Shown: positions 38,265-47,105 of the stretch, one piece after another | Layout: the number at the start of each line of letters is the position of its first letter | Position numbering within the stretch: the stretch's first letter is position 1 | Assembly (NCBI RefSeq): GCF_026870155.1 | Contig: NZ_CP113975.1 | Span: 1,736,001-1,800,000, forward strand | DNA: 64,000 nt | Source: Flavobacterium marginilacus | Lineage (GTDB): Bacteria; Bacteroidota; Bacteroidia; Flavobacteriales; Flavobacteriaceae | Reading direction: 5' to 3' | Position numbers and translations under genes: made by a program | Notes under the pieces: generated by a model | Databases searched by the model: none | What the model saw: the letters and a program-made list of their open reading frames with translations, nothing else | Told to the model about the DNA's origin: nothing

Positions 38265-38354
38265 GCTGCAATTTACAAATCAATTTTGAAGAAAAACTGA
38301 ATATTGTTAAGCCTGCCATATTGTTGTAATAAAATTTTTTATTTTTTATGTTAA

Positions 38355-38388
38355 TTCAGGATTAATTCAAAATTAAACTATTATTTTG
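38355..38388 (+). promoter_or_regulatory. OmpR-type direct repeat and -7 box, copy 3
   Basis: TTCAGGATTAA (38355-38365) and TTCAAAATTAA (38366-38376), then 5 bp, then TATTTTG (38382-38388). It lies between the divergent regulator gene (starts 38264) and the sulfatase gene. It also shows that the TTG at 38386 cannot be the sulfatase start, because that codon is part of the -7 box. Confidence 0.75.
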
Positions 38389-38403
38389 CGCAATTATAAA
38401 ATA

Positions 38404-40356
38404 ATGTTCCGTATACCTCCAAACATGAAAAAATTCCAATTCTCCAAACCGCTCCTAAATTTTCTTTTAATTGGCTTGTCAATTCTAAGTTTTAGCCGCT
38501 TTGTATTGTTTTTTATTTTTAAAAACCGTGTTGCCGAAACTCCGGATTACGGTTATATTTTTCCAATAGGACTTCGGATGGATCTTATTGTGCTGTGCTA
38601 TCTTCTTTTTTTGCCTTTGGCATTAACAGCTTTAGTGCCCGATTCTTTTCTGAAGAAAATCCAAGGTTTTCTGACCGTATATTTCATTTTGTTTTTGACA
38701 CTGATTCTGTTTATGGAATTGTCAACGCTTGATTTTATTAATGAATATGACACTAGGCCTAATAAATTATTTGTTGATTATCTGATTTATCCGAAAGAGG
38801 TTGTCGGAACTTTGCTCAAAAGTTATCTGTCGTCGATTTTTGTTACTGTAATTGTCTTGGCAGGGTTTGTTTATGCATTAATCCGTTACCGAAAACCGCT
38901 TTTTGAAATTAGAGAAACCAATTATAAAACAAAATTATTAGTATTTCCTCTAATTGCTTTTTTTGTGTTTTTTGGGGCAAGATCCAGTCTGACTTCGAAA
39001 AGACCTATTAATGCCAGTAATGCTATTTTTTCTACCGATCACCTTACCAATTCGCTTGGGCTAAATTCATTTTATACGGTTACGTTTGCTTTGTATTCAA
39101 TGAAAAACGAAATTAATCCTGAGAAAATGTATGGGAAAATGGATTATGCCGAAGCTATCTCGAGGGTGAAAAAATATATGGATGTAAAACCTGCCGATTT
39201 TACAGACGATTCTATTCCGTTACTGCACATTCAAAAAGCGGACAGCATTAAAAAGAGACTTTACAATATTGTGATTATTTTGGAAGAAAGTCTTGGGGCA
39301 GAATATGTAGGTTCGCTTGGAGGTTTGCCGCTGACTCCTGAATTTGATAAACTGACGAAAGAAGGAACATTATTTACCAATTTATTTTCGACAGGAACCC
39401 GAAGCGTGCGCGGTATTGAGGCGGTTGTAACTGGTTTTCTGCCTTCTCCGTCTGAAAGTGTAGTGAAGCTGAATAATTCGCAGCGAGATTTTTATACTAT
39501 TGCCTCATTGCTGAAGCAAAAAGGATATGATACCAGTTTTATTTATGGCGGAATGGCCAATTTTGATAATATGGGATCTTTTTTCAGCGGTAACGGATTT
39601 GATAAAATCATCGATGAGGATGATTTTGATGCACAAAAAAGCGCTTTCCACGGAACTTGGGGCTGGTCTGACGAAGATGTAATGGCAAAAGCCAATAATT
39701 ATTTTAAGAGTCTTGGAAACAAACCTTTTGTATCATTAGTATTCTCTTCTTCAAATCATGAGCCATTTGAATTTCCCGATGGAAGAATTGCTCTTTATGA
39801 TAAGCAAAAGAATACGGTAAACAATGCCATGAAATATGCAGATTATTCCATTGGCCAGTTTTTTAAACAAGCCCAAAAGGAGGAATATTATAAAAACACT
39901 ATTTTTCTTGTAATTGCTGATCATAATACCAGAACCTACGGTAAACATTTGGTACCAATACATAAGTTTCACATTCCGGCATTAATTATTGGTCCGGGAA
40001 TACCAAAAGGAGGGAAGTACAATAAACTGTGCAGTCAGATTGATATCCAGCCTACTGTACTGGGAAAAATCGGATTTGACACCGAAGTTCCTATGGCAGG
40101 ACGTAATTTATTTAATTTACCTGACTCGTTTCAAGGGCGTGCGATGATGCAGTTTAATGATATCAATGCTTTTCGGGTAGGAAACGAAGTTGTCATCATG
40201 CAGCCGAATAAAGAGCCTTTGCAGTTTCATGTTGAAAAAGATACCATTTTTACCCCCGAAAAACTGAACAAAGATTTAGCTAAAGATGCACTGGCACATG
40301 TGATTTCTCCTTTTTATTTGTACAATCAGCAAAAATATAAGCTTAGAAATAATTAA
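38404..40356 (+). CDS. LtaS/EptA-like sulfatase-fold membrane transferase
   Basis: About 650 residues from the ATG at 38404 (the ATG at 38425 is possible). Five membrane helices occupy about residues 10-200, then an alkaline-phosphatase/sulfatase domain. It begins YNIVIILEESLGAEYVG with the metal Glu, has TRSVRGIEAVVTGFL (catalytic Thr/Ser) near 335, HGTWGWSDEDV near 420 and VIADHNTRTYG near 500. The family includes LtaS and the phosphoethanolamine transferases EptA/PmrC. In a Gram-negative with a PAP2 phosphatase alongside, lipid A or other envelope modification is likely. Confidence 0.85.
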   Translation: MFRIPPNMKKFQFSKPLLNFLLIGLSILSFSRFVLFFIFKNRVAETPDYGYIFPIGLRMDLIVLCYLLFLPLALTALVPDSFLKKIQGFLTVYFILFLTLILFMELSTLDFINEYDTRPNKLFVDYLIYPKEVVGTLLKSYLSSIFVTVIVLAGFVYALIRYRKPLFEIRETNYKTKLLVFPLIAFFVFFGARSSLTSKRPINASNAIFSTDHLTNSLGLNSFYTVTFALYSMKNEINPEKMYGKMDYAEAISRVKKYMDVKPADFTDDSIPLLHIQKADSIKKRLYNIVIILEESLGAEYVGSLGGLPLTPEFDKLTKEGTLFTNLFSTGTRSVRGIEAVVTGFLPSPSESVVKLNNSQRDFYTIASLLKQKGYDTSFIYGGMANFDNMGSFFSGNGFDKIIDEDDFDAQKSAFHGTWGWSDEDVMAKANNYFKSLGNKPFVSLVFSSSNHEPFEFPDGRIALYDKQKNTVNNAMKYADYSIGQFFKQAQKEEYYKNTIFLVIADHNTRTYGKHLVPIHKFHIPALIIGPGIPKGGKYNKLCSQIDIQPTVLGKIGFDTEVPMAGRNLFNLPDSFQGRAMMQFNDINAFRVGNEVVIMQPNKEPLQFHVEKDTIFTPEKLNKDLAKDALAHVISPFYLYNQQKYKLRNN

Positions 40357-40377
40357 GTAAAATTATAATCGAAATTG

Positions 40378-40411
40378 AACCTAAACATAATTATATGTTT
40401 GGGTTTTTTTT
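40378..40411 (+). terminator. Intrinsic terminator after sulfatase gene
   Basis: A 12-bp stem AACCTAAACATA (40378-40389) with loop ATTA and TATGTTTGGGTT (40394-40405), one G-T pair, followed by a run of eight T. It is a strong rho-independent terminator and excludes the 40375 frame start for the ArsR gene. Confidence 0.85.
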
Positions 40412-40439
40412 GTCTCATCTCAAAAAAATGCAAAAATAG

Positions 40440-40489
40440 TTGCGAAACCGAAAAGAGGTATATATATTTGCAACTGATTGGTTTCGTAA
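40440..40489 (+). promoter_or_regulatory. Promoter and ArsR operator dyad
   Basis: TTG at 40440-40442 is followed by 20 bp and TATATTTG at 40463-40470. A 10-bp inverted repeat TTGCGAAACC (40440-40449) / GGTTTCGTAA (40480-40489), one mismatch, flanks it. A second small dyad, AGTTGC/GCAACT, lies inside. The position covers -33 and the start site, fitting autorepression by the ArsR gene just downstream. Confidence 0.65.
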
Positions 40490-40500
40490 TAAAAAATAAA

Positions 40501-40821
40501 ATGAGAAGAGATATATTTCAGGCAATAGCAGATCCAACACGAAGAGCCATTATTGCGCTCATTGCGCTGCAGGCTATGACGCCTAATGCAATCGCAGAGC
40601 ATTTTGATACTACACGGCAGGCAGTTTCAAAACATTTGAAAATTTTGGCAGAATGTCAGTTAGTGAAACAGGAACAGCAGGGAAGAGAAATTTATTACAG
40701 TCTTGAGATAGACAAAATGAAAGAAATAGATAAATGGCTGGAACAATTCAAAAAGATTTGGGAGCCCCGTTTTAATCAATTGGATGATTTATTAGTAACA
40801 ATTAAAAATACTCAAAAATGA
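40501..40821 (+). CDS. ArsR-family transcriptional regulator
   Basis: 106 residues starting MRRDIFQAIADPTRRAI, the classic ArsR/SmtB start. The helix-turn-helix AIAEHFDTTRQAVSKHLKIL follows near 36-55. No Cys metal-binding motif is seen. ArsR proteins followed by AHSA1/SRPBCC genes form a well-known operon type. The stop overlaps the next gene by 4 bp. Confidence 0.9.
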   Translation: MRRDIFQAIADPTRRAIIALIALQAMTPNAIAEHFDTTRQAVSKHLKILAECQLVKQEQQGREIYYSLEIDKMKEIDKWLEQFKKIWEPRFNQLDDLLVTIKNTQK

Positions 40822-41321
40822 TAAACAGCAGCCTGCAGTTCGATTTCCTGACAGATAAGGAAAAGAATACAATTACAGTAAGAAGAGAATTCCGAGGCAG
40901 TAAGCAGCTGGTCTGGGATTGTTATACTAAAAGCGAATTATTGGACCAGTGGTTTGCGCCAAAACCGCTATCAACCAAGACGAAATCTATGGATTTCAGC
41001 AAAGGCGGTCATTGGCATTATGCGATGGTAGAACCAAATGGAACCGAATATTGGGGTTTAACAACCTATGTTGAAATAAAACCTATTGAGTATTATAAAG
41101 CGCTGGATGCCTTTAGCAATGAGGAAGGTGAAATCAATTCTGAGTTTCCGCAGGCACTGTGGCTGGTTAATTTTACATCCAAAGGCGAAAACGCAGTTGT
41201 AGAAACGGTGGTTACTTATAACTCACTGGAGGATTTGGAAACAGTGATTCAAATGGGAATGAAAGAAGGTTTGACTTCAACACTGGAAAGATTGGACGAT
41301 TTATTAGTAACTTTAAAATAA
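40818..41321 (+). CDS. SRPBCC/AHSA1-domain protein 1
   Basis: 167 residues with the activator-of-Hsp90-ATPase-like START fold: RREFRGSKQLVWDCYTKSEL, then WFAPKP and a C-terminal helix LEDLETVIQMGMKEGLTSTL. It overlaps the ArsR gene by 4 bp and is paralogous to the next gene. These proteins bind hydrophobic ligands; the ligand here is unknown. Confidence 0.88.
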   Translation: MINSSLQFDFLTDKEKNTITVRREFRGSKQLVWDCYTKSELLDQWFAPKPLSTKTKSMDFSKGGHWHYAMVEPNGTEYWGLTTYVEIKPIEYYKALDAFSNEEGEINSEFPQALWLVNFTSKGENAVVETVVTYNSLEDLETVIQMGMKEGLTSTLERLDDLLVTLK

Positions 41322-41328
41322 TTTAGTA

Positions 41329-41835
41329 ATGAATACTAAACTGATTTTCGATTTTACTGTGGACAAAGCAGCGCACACAGTATATGTAAAAAAAGAATTT
41401 GCAGCTGGATTGGCATCGGTTTGGGATACTTTTACTAAGGCTGAATTACTGGATCAGTGGTGGGGGCCGAAACCTTGGTTTACTGAAACAAAATCAATGG
41501 ATTTTAAAGAAGGCGGACAACGATTGTATGCGATGTGCGGACCAGAAGGGGAGAAACACTGGGCATTAGCGGATTTTACTTCTATTTCGCCTAAAACTAA
41601 TTTCAAGTTTTTAAGCGGTTTTTGTGATGAAAACGGAAATATAAATAAGGAAATGCCTCTTTCTAAGTGGAATATTGATTTTATTGACAAAGAAAATACT
41701 ACATTTGTTACTGTTGCTATTAAACATGAAACTTTGGTCGATCTGGAGAAAATAATAGCAATGGGTTTCAAAGAAGGATTTACTATTGCTTTGAACGGAC
41801 TGGATGAATTTATTACTAACTCTAAAAATAATTAA
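41329..41835 (+). CDS. SRPBCC/AHSA1-domain protein 2
   Basis: 168 residues, paralogue of the preceding gene with KKEFAAGLASVWDTFTKAEL, WWGPKPW and the same C-terminal helix. The AHSA1-type WWGP motif is better kept here than in copy 1. It is 7 bp after copy 1 and 2 bp before the DoxX gene. Confidence 0.88.
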   Translation: MNTKLIFDFTVDKAAHTVYVKKEFAAGLASVWDTFTKAELLDQWWGPKPWFTETKSMDFKEGGQRLYAMCGPEGEKHWALADFTSISPKTNFKFLSGFCDENGNINKEMPLSKWNIDFIDKENTTFVTVAIKHETLVDLEKIIAMGFKEGFTIALNGLDEFITNSKNN

Positions 41836-41837
41836 TA

Positions 41838-42212
41838 ATGAAAAACAAAATTTTCTTCGTTTTGAGTCTTTTATTTGGTCTGATGTTTATCAACGCAGGC
41901 CTGAATAAGTTTTTTTATTATATGCCAATGCCCGAAAATCTGCCTGAAAAAATGCAGAAGGCTATGAACGCTTTTACAGAAATCGGCTGGATTATGCCGC
42001 TTGTCGGCGCGGCTGAGGTTTTGGGCGGGGTGTTGATCATCATACCAAGATTTAGAGCTTTGGGAGCTTTAATCATTTTGCCGGTTTTGGCTGGAATTCT
42101 CCTTACAAATATTGTCCAGGATACCAGCGGACTGCCTTTAGTATTAGTTTTAAGCGCCATTTTGATTTCGATTATGTATCAAAACAAGGAAAAATATTCA
42201 GCATTGTTTTAA
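41838..42212 (+). CDS. DoxX-like membrane protein
   Basis: 124 residues with four membrane segments (about 5-22, 52-68, 73-92, 97-115) and the DoxX-family pattern GLMFINAGLNKFF and VGAAEVLGGVLIIIPRFRALGAL. It is the last gene of the ArsR operon. Function of small DoxX proteins is not established. Confidence 0.85.
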   Translation: MKNKIFFVLSLLFGLMFINAGLNKFFYYMPMPENLPEKMQKAMNAFTEIGWIMPLVGAAEVLGGVLIIIPRFRALGALIILPVLAGILLTNIVQDTSGLPLVLVLSAILISIMYQNKEKYSALF

Positions 42213-42240
42213 ACTAAAAAACAATTTGAAATATCATAAA

Positions 42241-42273
42241 AATGCCCCAAAGATTTCTAGTTTTTGGGGCATT
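42241..42273. terminator. Hairpin between convergent transcripts
   Basis: AATGCCCCAA (42241-42250), short loop, TTGGGGCATT (42264-42273). T-rich DNA follows on the + strand (GTAATTTTTATT). It separates the DoxX gene from the convergent lipoprotein gene and probably works in both directions. Confidence 0.75.
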
Positions 42274-42319
42274 GTAATTTTTATTCGTCTCTTCTATAAA
42301 TTGAAGTTCTGCTGTTTAA

Positions 42320-43873
42320 TTAAATCTTCGTTTTGATAGTTCCATTTAAGTTGACTGCAGCTTTAAAACTGATTTTTCGATTTTCGTTTACAATATCTGA
42401 TCCGTTTAAAGTAAGCTGAAATACTTGATATTGATAACTTCTTATTGCATCATACTTTTGTTTGGAGATGGTAAATTCGAATTCACTGCTCCCTTTTTTT
42501 AGCAGAATCGGTGTGTCAAAAAATGGGACGAAATAGGTATTGTCATTTATATCGCTCCGATGATAAATCTGAAGACTGGTGTCAAAATTGATCTGAGAAT
42601 CTACAGTTCCTTTGACCACTAAATTTCCATTAACAAACTGGGTATTATCATCAATTTTTGAATTTAATTTATTCAGTATTACTTTTTCCATTATAAGCTT
42701 TTTGGCGGTTATGGCTAACGGTGCTTCTACACTAACATCATATGAAATTTTAGCGTCATCATTAATGGTATTTTCCCCCGAGCTAACTCCTTTGTTAAGA
42801 GTAATTGTTGGATTTAAAATTAATTTATCAATATTCAAAACATTAAAATTAGTAATCTTAAAAGTATAACTGTCAGGGTCGCTGTTTGGAATTGCGATTA
42901 AACTAATTGTTTTTGGCGTACTGTTTCCTTGGTAATAGCATAAGCCTCCATTTGAAAAATTTAAATCAATAGGTACGTTTAAACCGGTTTTATTCAGGTG
43001 AACTTTGACTATAACTTCATTGATTGCCATTTCACTGTCGGAACTGCCTTTGAAATTGCTGGGTACAGAAACAGGCAATGAAATTTGATTTGACGGAAGT
43101 TCCATTTCTCCAAAAAATCCATTAATAGCTTCATAATTCTGGCCAATATCAAAACCTATTGAAGTTTTTACAGTACCATTTGCAGGAGATGCTGTTTTGT
43201 AAATACTTAATTGAATGCCAACAGTTATATTTGGACTGAGGTTCAATGTGTATCCGCCGATATCATCTGAATAATTAAAAATCTGGGTTCCTGTAATTGG
43301 TCCTAGAGTTTTAGAATAAGCAATCCCATCTTTAACTAATGATGGTATTTTTATTGTTATGATAGATTGTGAGTTACTGTCTGCGTCTAAATTAAAATTA
43401 ATTTGGGCACCCGGTTTTAGCGTAATATTTTTAATTACTGCATTGTCAGGTAATATAGTTTCTTTAAGAATTAGTGATGCGATGTCAAGATTTATGGTTT
43501 GTTCAGGAGCATCGAAATATATATTTTTTGGTGCTTTTTTGTAGTCGGTAAAATAGTTCAATTTATTCAGATTTATTTCCGCCGGTTTAGAATTAAACAC
43601 AGGTAAAGTTATATTCTCTATATTGTAATTGCTCGAAGTAGTATAGCTAAGACTGTAAAGTCCGTCTGCATCTTTTTTGGTTATAGTGTTTGGAGGCATA
43701 AACTTGCTTAATGGCATATCTGCCTCAGCCAAAGCTCCAATCATTGAACCGGAAGCTTCAACAGAATCGATAGAATTTATTTTATCCAGTTCGTCAGATA
43801 TACCGCAGGAGGTTAATAAAAATATAGTAAAAATGCTGATTAGTAAAGAGTATTGTTTCGTAGAAAGGCTCAT
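42320..43873 (-). CDS. Large lipoprotein of unknown function
   Basis: 517 residues with signal peptide and lipobox LLTSC-G (Cys near 23). The body is beta-rich with no motif I recognise. It is 48 bp downstream of the DUF5723 gene on the same strand, so the pair may be co-expressed envelope proteins. Confidence 0.8.
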   Translation of the reverse strand: MSLSTKQYSLLISIFTIFLLTSCGISDELDKINSIDSVEASGSMIGALAEADMPLSKFMPPNTITKKDADGLYSLSYTTSSNYNIENITLPVFNSKPAEINLNKLNYFTDYKKAPKNIYFDAPEQTINLDIASLILKETILPDNAVIKNITLKPGAQINFNLDADSNSQSIITIKIPSLVKDGIAYSKTLGPITGTQIFNYSDDIGGYTLNLSPNITVGIQLSIYKTASPANGTVKTSIGFDIGQNYEAINGFFGEMELPSNQISLPVSVPSNFKGSSDSEMAINEVIVKVHLNKTGLNVPIDLNFSNGGLCYYQGNSTPKTISLIAIPNSDPDSYTFKITNFNVLNIDKLILNPTITLNKGVSSGENTINDDAKISYDVSVEAPLAITAKKLIMEKVILNKLNSKIDDNTQFVNGNLVVKGTVDSQINFDTSLQIYHRSDINDNTYFVPFFDTPILLKKGSSEFEFTISKQKYDAIRSYQYQVFQLTLNGSDIVNENRKISFKAAVNLNGTIKTKI

Positions 43874-43921
43874 GCTTATTTTGTAGGTTTTTAAATTTAT
43901 TTGGGGAAATTATTATTTGTT

Positions 43922-45310
43922 TTAACCTTGGTTTAAATCATCCTGGACGGGTTTTGGAACCTTGTTTTTCCACACCCAGCTTAAACCGAACTGTAAGTCG
44001 GCAGACCGCATTTTTGAAGCATCAAATGCTCCTATGATGTTGTTTGAAAAAAGATGCATCTGCAGTACTTTTAGTTTCATAGACATTCCCATTCCTATTC
44101 TAAAAGGTCTGTCTTTGTTGTAGCCTGCATTCATTGTAAATTCAGAGAAATCACCGCCGTTTAGCGTTCCGGCAACCGTTGCTCCCGGATAGGAGAAGGT
44201 ATTGTCTGCTATATATGCATCTGCTAAAATAGTTGTGTGAAACCATTTTACAGGCTGATAAGTAATTCCTGCATTAAGCTGTGTATTTAAACTTGTTTTG
44301 AAAGAATTTGTCTGTGCAGTTCCATTATTAATTATTGGATCCAGATATAAATCATACTTCTTGGTATTATAGTCATACTTAATAGGATAAAAATCCGTGA
44401 GTGTAACTACGGTATTATAGGTTAATGGATTGTTTCCCCAGTTTATATATCCTAAATCGTTGAATCCAGCAAAAGCTTTAGTCTGTTTGTTGATTGTATA
44501 TCCAATGCCAAAATCAGCTGCAAAACCAATATTTTTGGTTAAATTATCTACCATCATTGTTTTGACATCGTTTTTGTATGGAGTCAAATCCTGATTGTAA
44601 GCTTTATCGACAATTGGATTTAAAGATGAGGTTCTGATTTTTGAATTTATATCAAATGAGTTTCCGTTTTGAGCTGCAGTAACAATCAGTTTTGAGGAAT
44701 AGAAAGATGCATAAGCAACACCTGTCAGGTATTTTAGCTTACCGCCCAGATTCCATTTTTTTCCAATTTTAGAGGTATAACCCATAGCTATTTCACTCCA
44801 TCCCAAAGCTCTTATTTTAGAATTGGTCAGATTGGAAACGGTAGGATTTGTATTGTCACTCTCTTCAAAAAAAACAGCAAGAACATTTTTACTGACCATA
44901 TTCGTAGCAGCAGACGTTTTGAATCTTTGTGAAATTTCGATTCTGGAACCTTTTTTCCCGACTTTAAGGTATACATGCATTAAACTCATATTTGCTCCAG
45001 CGAACAAGTTTGAGTTTTTTGAATTTTTCATTCCGTCAATTACTGAGTTTAGATTTAAGACACCTCCGTGAATTGATGAAGTAATGGTCCCCAGATTTAA
45101 TGCCCCGATTTCTATGTTTCCTCCAAAATCCAAAGGGAGTATGGATACAGAGTTTTCCACTGTAGTTGAATCAGGTATCAAAACAGGATTAATTAATGTT
45201 GACTGGTAAATTCTTCTAAGTCCTAAAGAGCCGTTAAGGGTTTCTTGGGCATAAAAATCATTGTAGAAAAAAATGAGAACATACAGAATTAATAAATTTA
45301 AAAACTTCAT
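43922..45310 (-). CDS. DUF5723-family outer-membrane protein
   Basis: 462 residues with a signal peptide (NDFYAQ-E), followed by a beta-barrel pattern (NGSLGLRRIYQSTLINPVL, KWNLGGKLKYLTGVAYASFY, FTMNAGYNKDRPFRIGMGMS). This start and overall layout match DUF5723. Role unknown. It is probably first gene of a two-gene operon with the lipoprotein at 42.3 kb. Confidence 0.78.
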   Translation of the reverse strand: MKFLNLLILYVLIFFYNDFYAQETLNGSLGLRRIYQSTLINPVLIPDSTTVENSVSILPLDFGGNIEIGALNLGTITSSIHGGVLNLNSVIDGMKNSKNSNLFAGANMSLMHVYLKVGKKGSRIEISQRFKTSAATNMVSKNVLAVFFEESDNTNPTVSNLTNSKIRALGWSEIAMGYTSKIGKKWNLGGKLKYLTGVAYASFYSSKLIVTAAQNGNSFDINSKIRTSSLNPIVDKAYNQDLTPYKNDVKTMMVDNLTKNIGFAADFGIGYTINKQTKAFAGFNDLGYINWGNNPLTYNTVVTLTDFYPIKYDYNTKKYDLYLDPIINNGTAQTNSFKTSLNTQLNAGITYQPVKWFHTTILADAYIADNTFSYPGATVAGTLNGGDFSEFTMNAGYNKDRPFRIGMGMSMKLKVLQMHLFSNNIIGAFDASKMRSADLQFGLSWVWKNKVPKPVQDDLNQG

Positions 45311-45722
45311 TGGGGGCTGTGATATAATGACTAGTACAAACTTTAACTAGAATATTACTTTAGGGCGTAATTTCCTGATAATTTGATGGGTATAAAACTA
45401 GAAAAGATTATCTATTAAATGCAAATTAAATCGTTATAATTAATTTTTTTATAACAAACATAAGTTAAAGACTACAAAAAAAGTGTTTGAAGTGTTTTTT
45501 TTACTGATAATGAACTGATAATTTATTGAATTTTCATACAAATAACAAAGTACCAGAGTAAAAACTTACTATTTGTAATTCTTTTGAAATCAGGAAGATA
45601 TACTCTAAATGAGAATTAATGAGCTGTTTAGTTTAAAAAATAACTGATGGCTGTCATTTTTAAGTGTTTAGATTTTTTTAAATAGATGCCCTTTGATAAT
45701 TCTTTCATTAAGCATAGAAATG
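45311..45722. other. AT-rich intergenic region
   Basis: About 410 bp, AT-rich, between the DUF5723 start and the terminator of the oxidoreductase remnant. It presumably holds the DUF5723 promoter on the - strand (a near match to TAnnTTTG reads TAAAGTTTG at about 45337-45345). No gene or clear repeat was found. Confidence 0.5.
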
Positions 45723-45753
45723 AAAAACGCTGCAAAACTAAAGTCTTGCAGCG
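45723..45753 (-). terminator. Terminator for the oxidoreductase remnant
   Basis: On the - strand CGCTGCAA (45753-45746), loop, TTGCAGCG (45735-45728), then TTTTTC. An 8-bp stem followed by five T, 48 bp after the stop of the OYE remnant. Confidence 0.75.
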
Positions 45754-45800
45754 CAATCAAATTAAATAATAAAAAAAGGGTATTTTTAGCTGCTGAAAAT

Positions 45801-46888
45801 TTATTCCAATATCAGTTTGGCTAAAGCTTCTTTACTGAATCCTACAAGTTCATCAGTTTTCCCGGCTTTTATTTTAGCAGTCCAGTTGGGGTCAGAAAGC
45901 AAAGGTCTTCCAACGGCGGCCAAATCAAAATCGCCTCTGTCGAAACGTCTGTTTAGTTCGTCTAAGGAAGCTGGTTCAGAACTTTCGCCCGCAAAGGCAC
46001 CAAAGAAATCACCCGAAAGCCCGATAGAACCAACCGTAATAGTTGCAGCTCCGGTTACTTTTTTGGCCCAGCCTGCAAAATTCAGATCTGATCTTTCAAA
46101 TTCAGGTTCCCAGAAACGGCGCTGTGAACAATGCAGAATATCCACTCCCGCATCAACTAGAGGCGTGAGCCAGGAGTCTAATTCCTGAGGTGTTTTCGCT
46201 AGTTTGTAATTGTAATCCGAAGGTTTGAATTGAGAGAAACGCATAATTACAGCAAAATCATTTCCAACTTGTTTTCTAACTTCTTTCACCACTTCAATAG
46301 CAAAACGATTGCGTTCTTTTATGGTTTTTCCGCCGTAAATATCGGTGCGTAAATTAGTTTCCGGATTGAAAAACTGATCAATTAAGTATCCGTGGGCACC
46401 GTGAATTTCGATGGTATCAAAACCTGATTTTTTAGCATCAGCAGCTGCTTTTCCAAAAGCAATAATGGTGTCTTCAATGTCTTTTTCAGTCATCGTACTG
46501 CCAATTTATAGTACCAGATTTGCTTAATCCAGAAGGACCTTCAAAAGGAACCGGAGGCACCCAGCCCGAATGATGATTGTCCATAATTCCCATGTGCCAG
46601 ATCTGCGGTCCCATCTGACCGCCTGCTGCGTGAACTCCATCAATCACTTTTTTCCATCCATTCAATGCTTCACTGCCATAAAAATGAGGAACATTAGCAT
46701 CATTTGAGGATGAAGGCCTGTCGATAACTGTCCCTTCAGACAATATCAATCCCACTTCGCCCTCGGCTCTTTTTTGGTAATAAGCAGCAACCGCATCAGT
46801 CGGAATTCCGTTTGGAGAAAAAGAGCGCGTCATCGGTGCCATCACGATTCTGTTTTTAAGATGCAGCGACTTAATTATTGGTACTCAT
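45801..46888 (-). pseudogene. NADH:flavin oxidoreductase (Old Yellow Enzyme family), frameshifted
   Basis: Two - strand frames together spell one OYE. The N-terminal part (46845-46486) reads MAPMTRSFSPNG ... GPSGLSKSGTIN and stops. The C-terminal part (46493-45801) reads TEKDIEDTII ... IHGAHGYLIDQFFNP ... RFDRGDFDLAAVGRPLLSDPNW. A single extra base near 46500 would explain the break. A second lesion lies at the start: the ATG at 46888 reads MSTNN then stop, one base out of frame with KSLHLKNRIV. The active-site and FMN-binding motifs are otherwise kept. It is a recent pseudogene or holds sequencing errors. Confidence 0.8.
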
Positions 46889-46981
46889 GATTATTTAAAA
46901 TTTAGATTATTAATTTGTTTTGGTTTTATCATTAAGAAATAAGACTCAATCTGTTTTACGGTTTACAAACCGTTTTTTTTA

Positions 46982-47033
46982 CCATTAAGATATTAAGGGA
47001 ATAAAGACTTAATCTATCTTAATGTCTTAATGG
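46982..47033. repeat. Inverted repeat downstream of the efflux operon
   Basis: CCATTAAGATATTAAG on the left (46982-46997) pairs with CTTAATGTCTTAATGG on the right (about 47018-47033). A smaller hairpin ACGGTTT/AAACCGT followed by a T-run lies at about 46959-46981. Together they probably terminate transcription after the outer-membrane factor gene. TTAAG-rich words recur through 46930-47095. Confidence 0.6.
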
Positions 47034-47105
47034 TTTATAAATCATTTACTATTACAATTAAGAAATAAAACTTAATTTCCCTTAATATTAATGGTTAAAT
47101 AAAAA

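Noticed and set aside
38386..38403. TTG at 38386 as start of the sulfatase gene
   Set aside because: This TTG is the end of the -7 box of the regulated promoter, so it lies upstream of the transcript.
40375..40500. Longer N-terminus for the ArsR gene
   Set aside because: The upstream stretch contains an intrinsic terminator and the promoter; the protein homology begins at the ATG at 40501.
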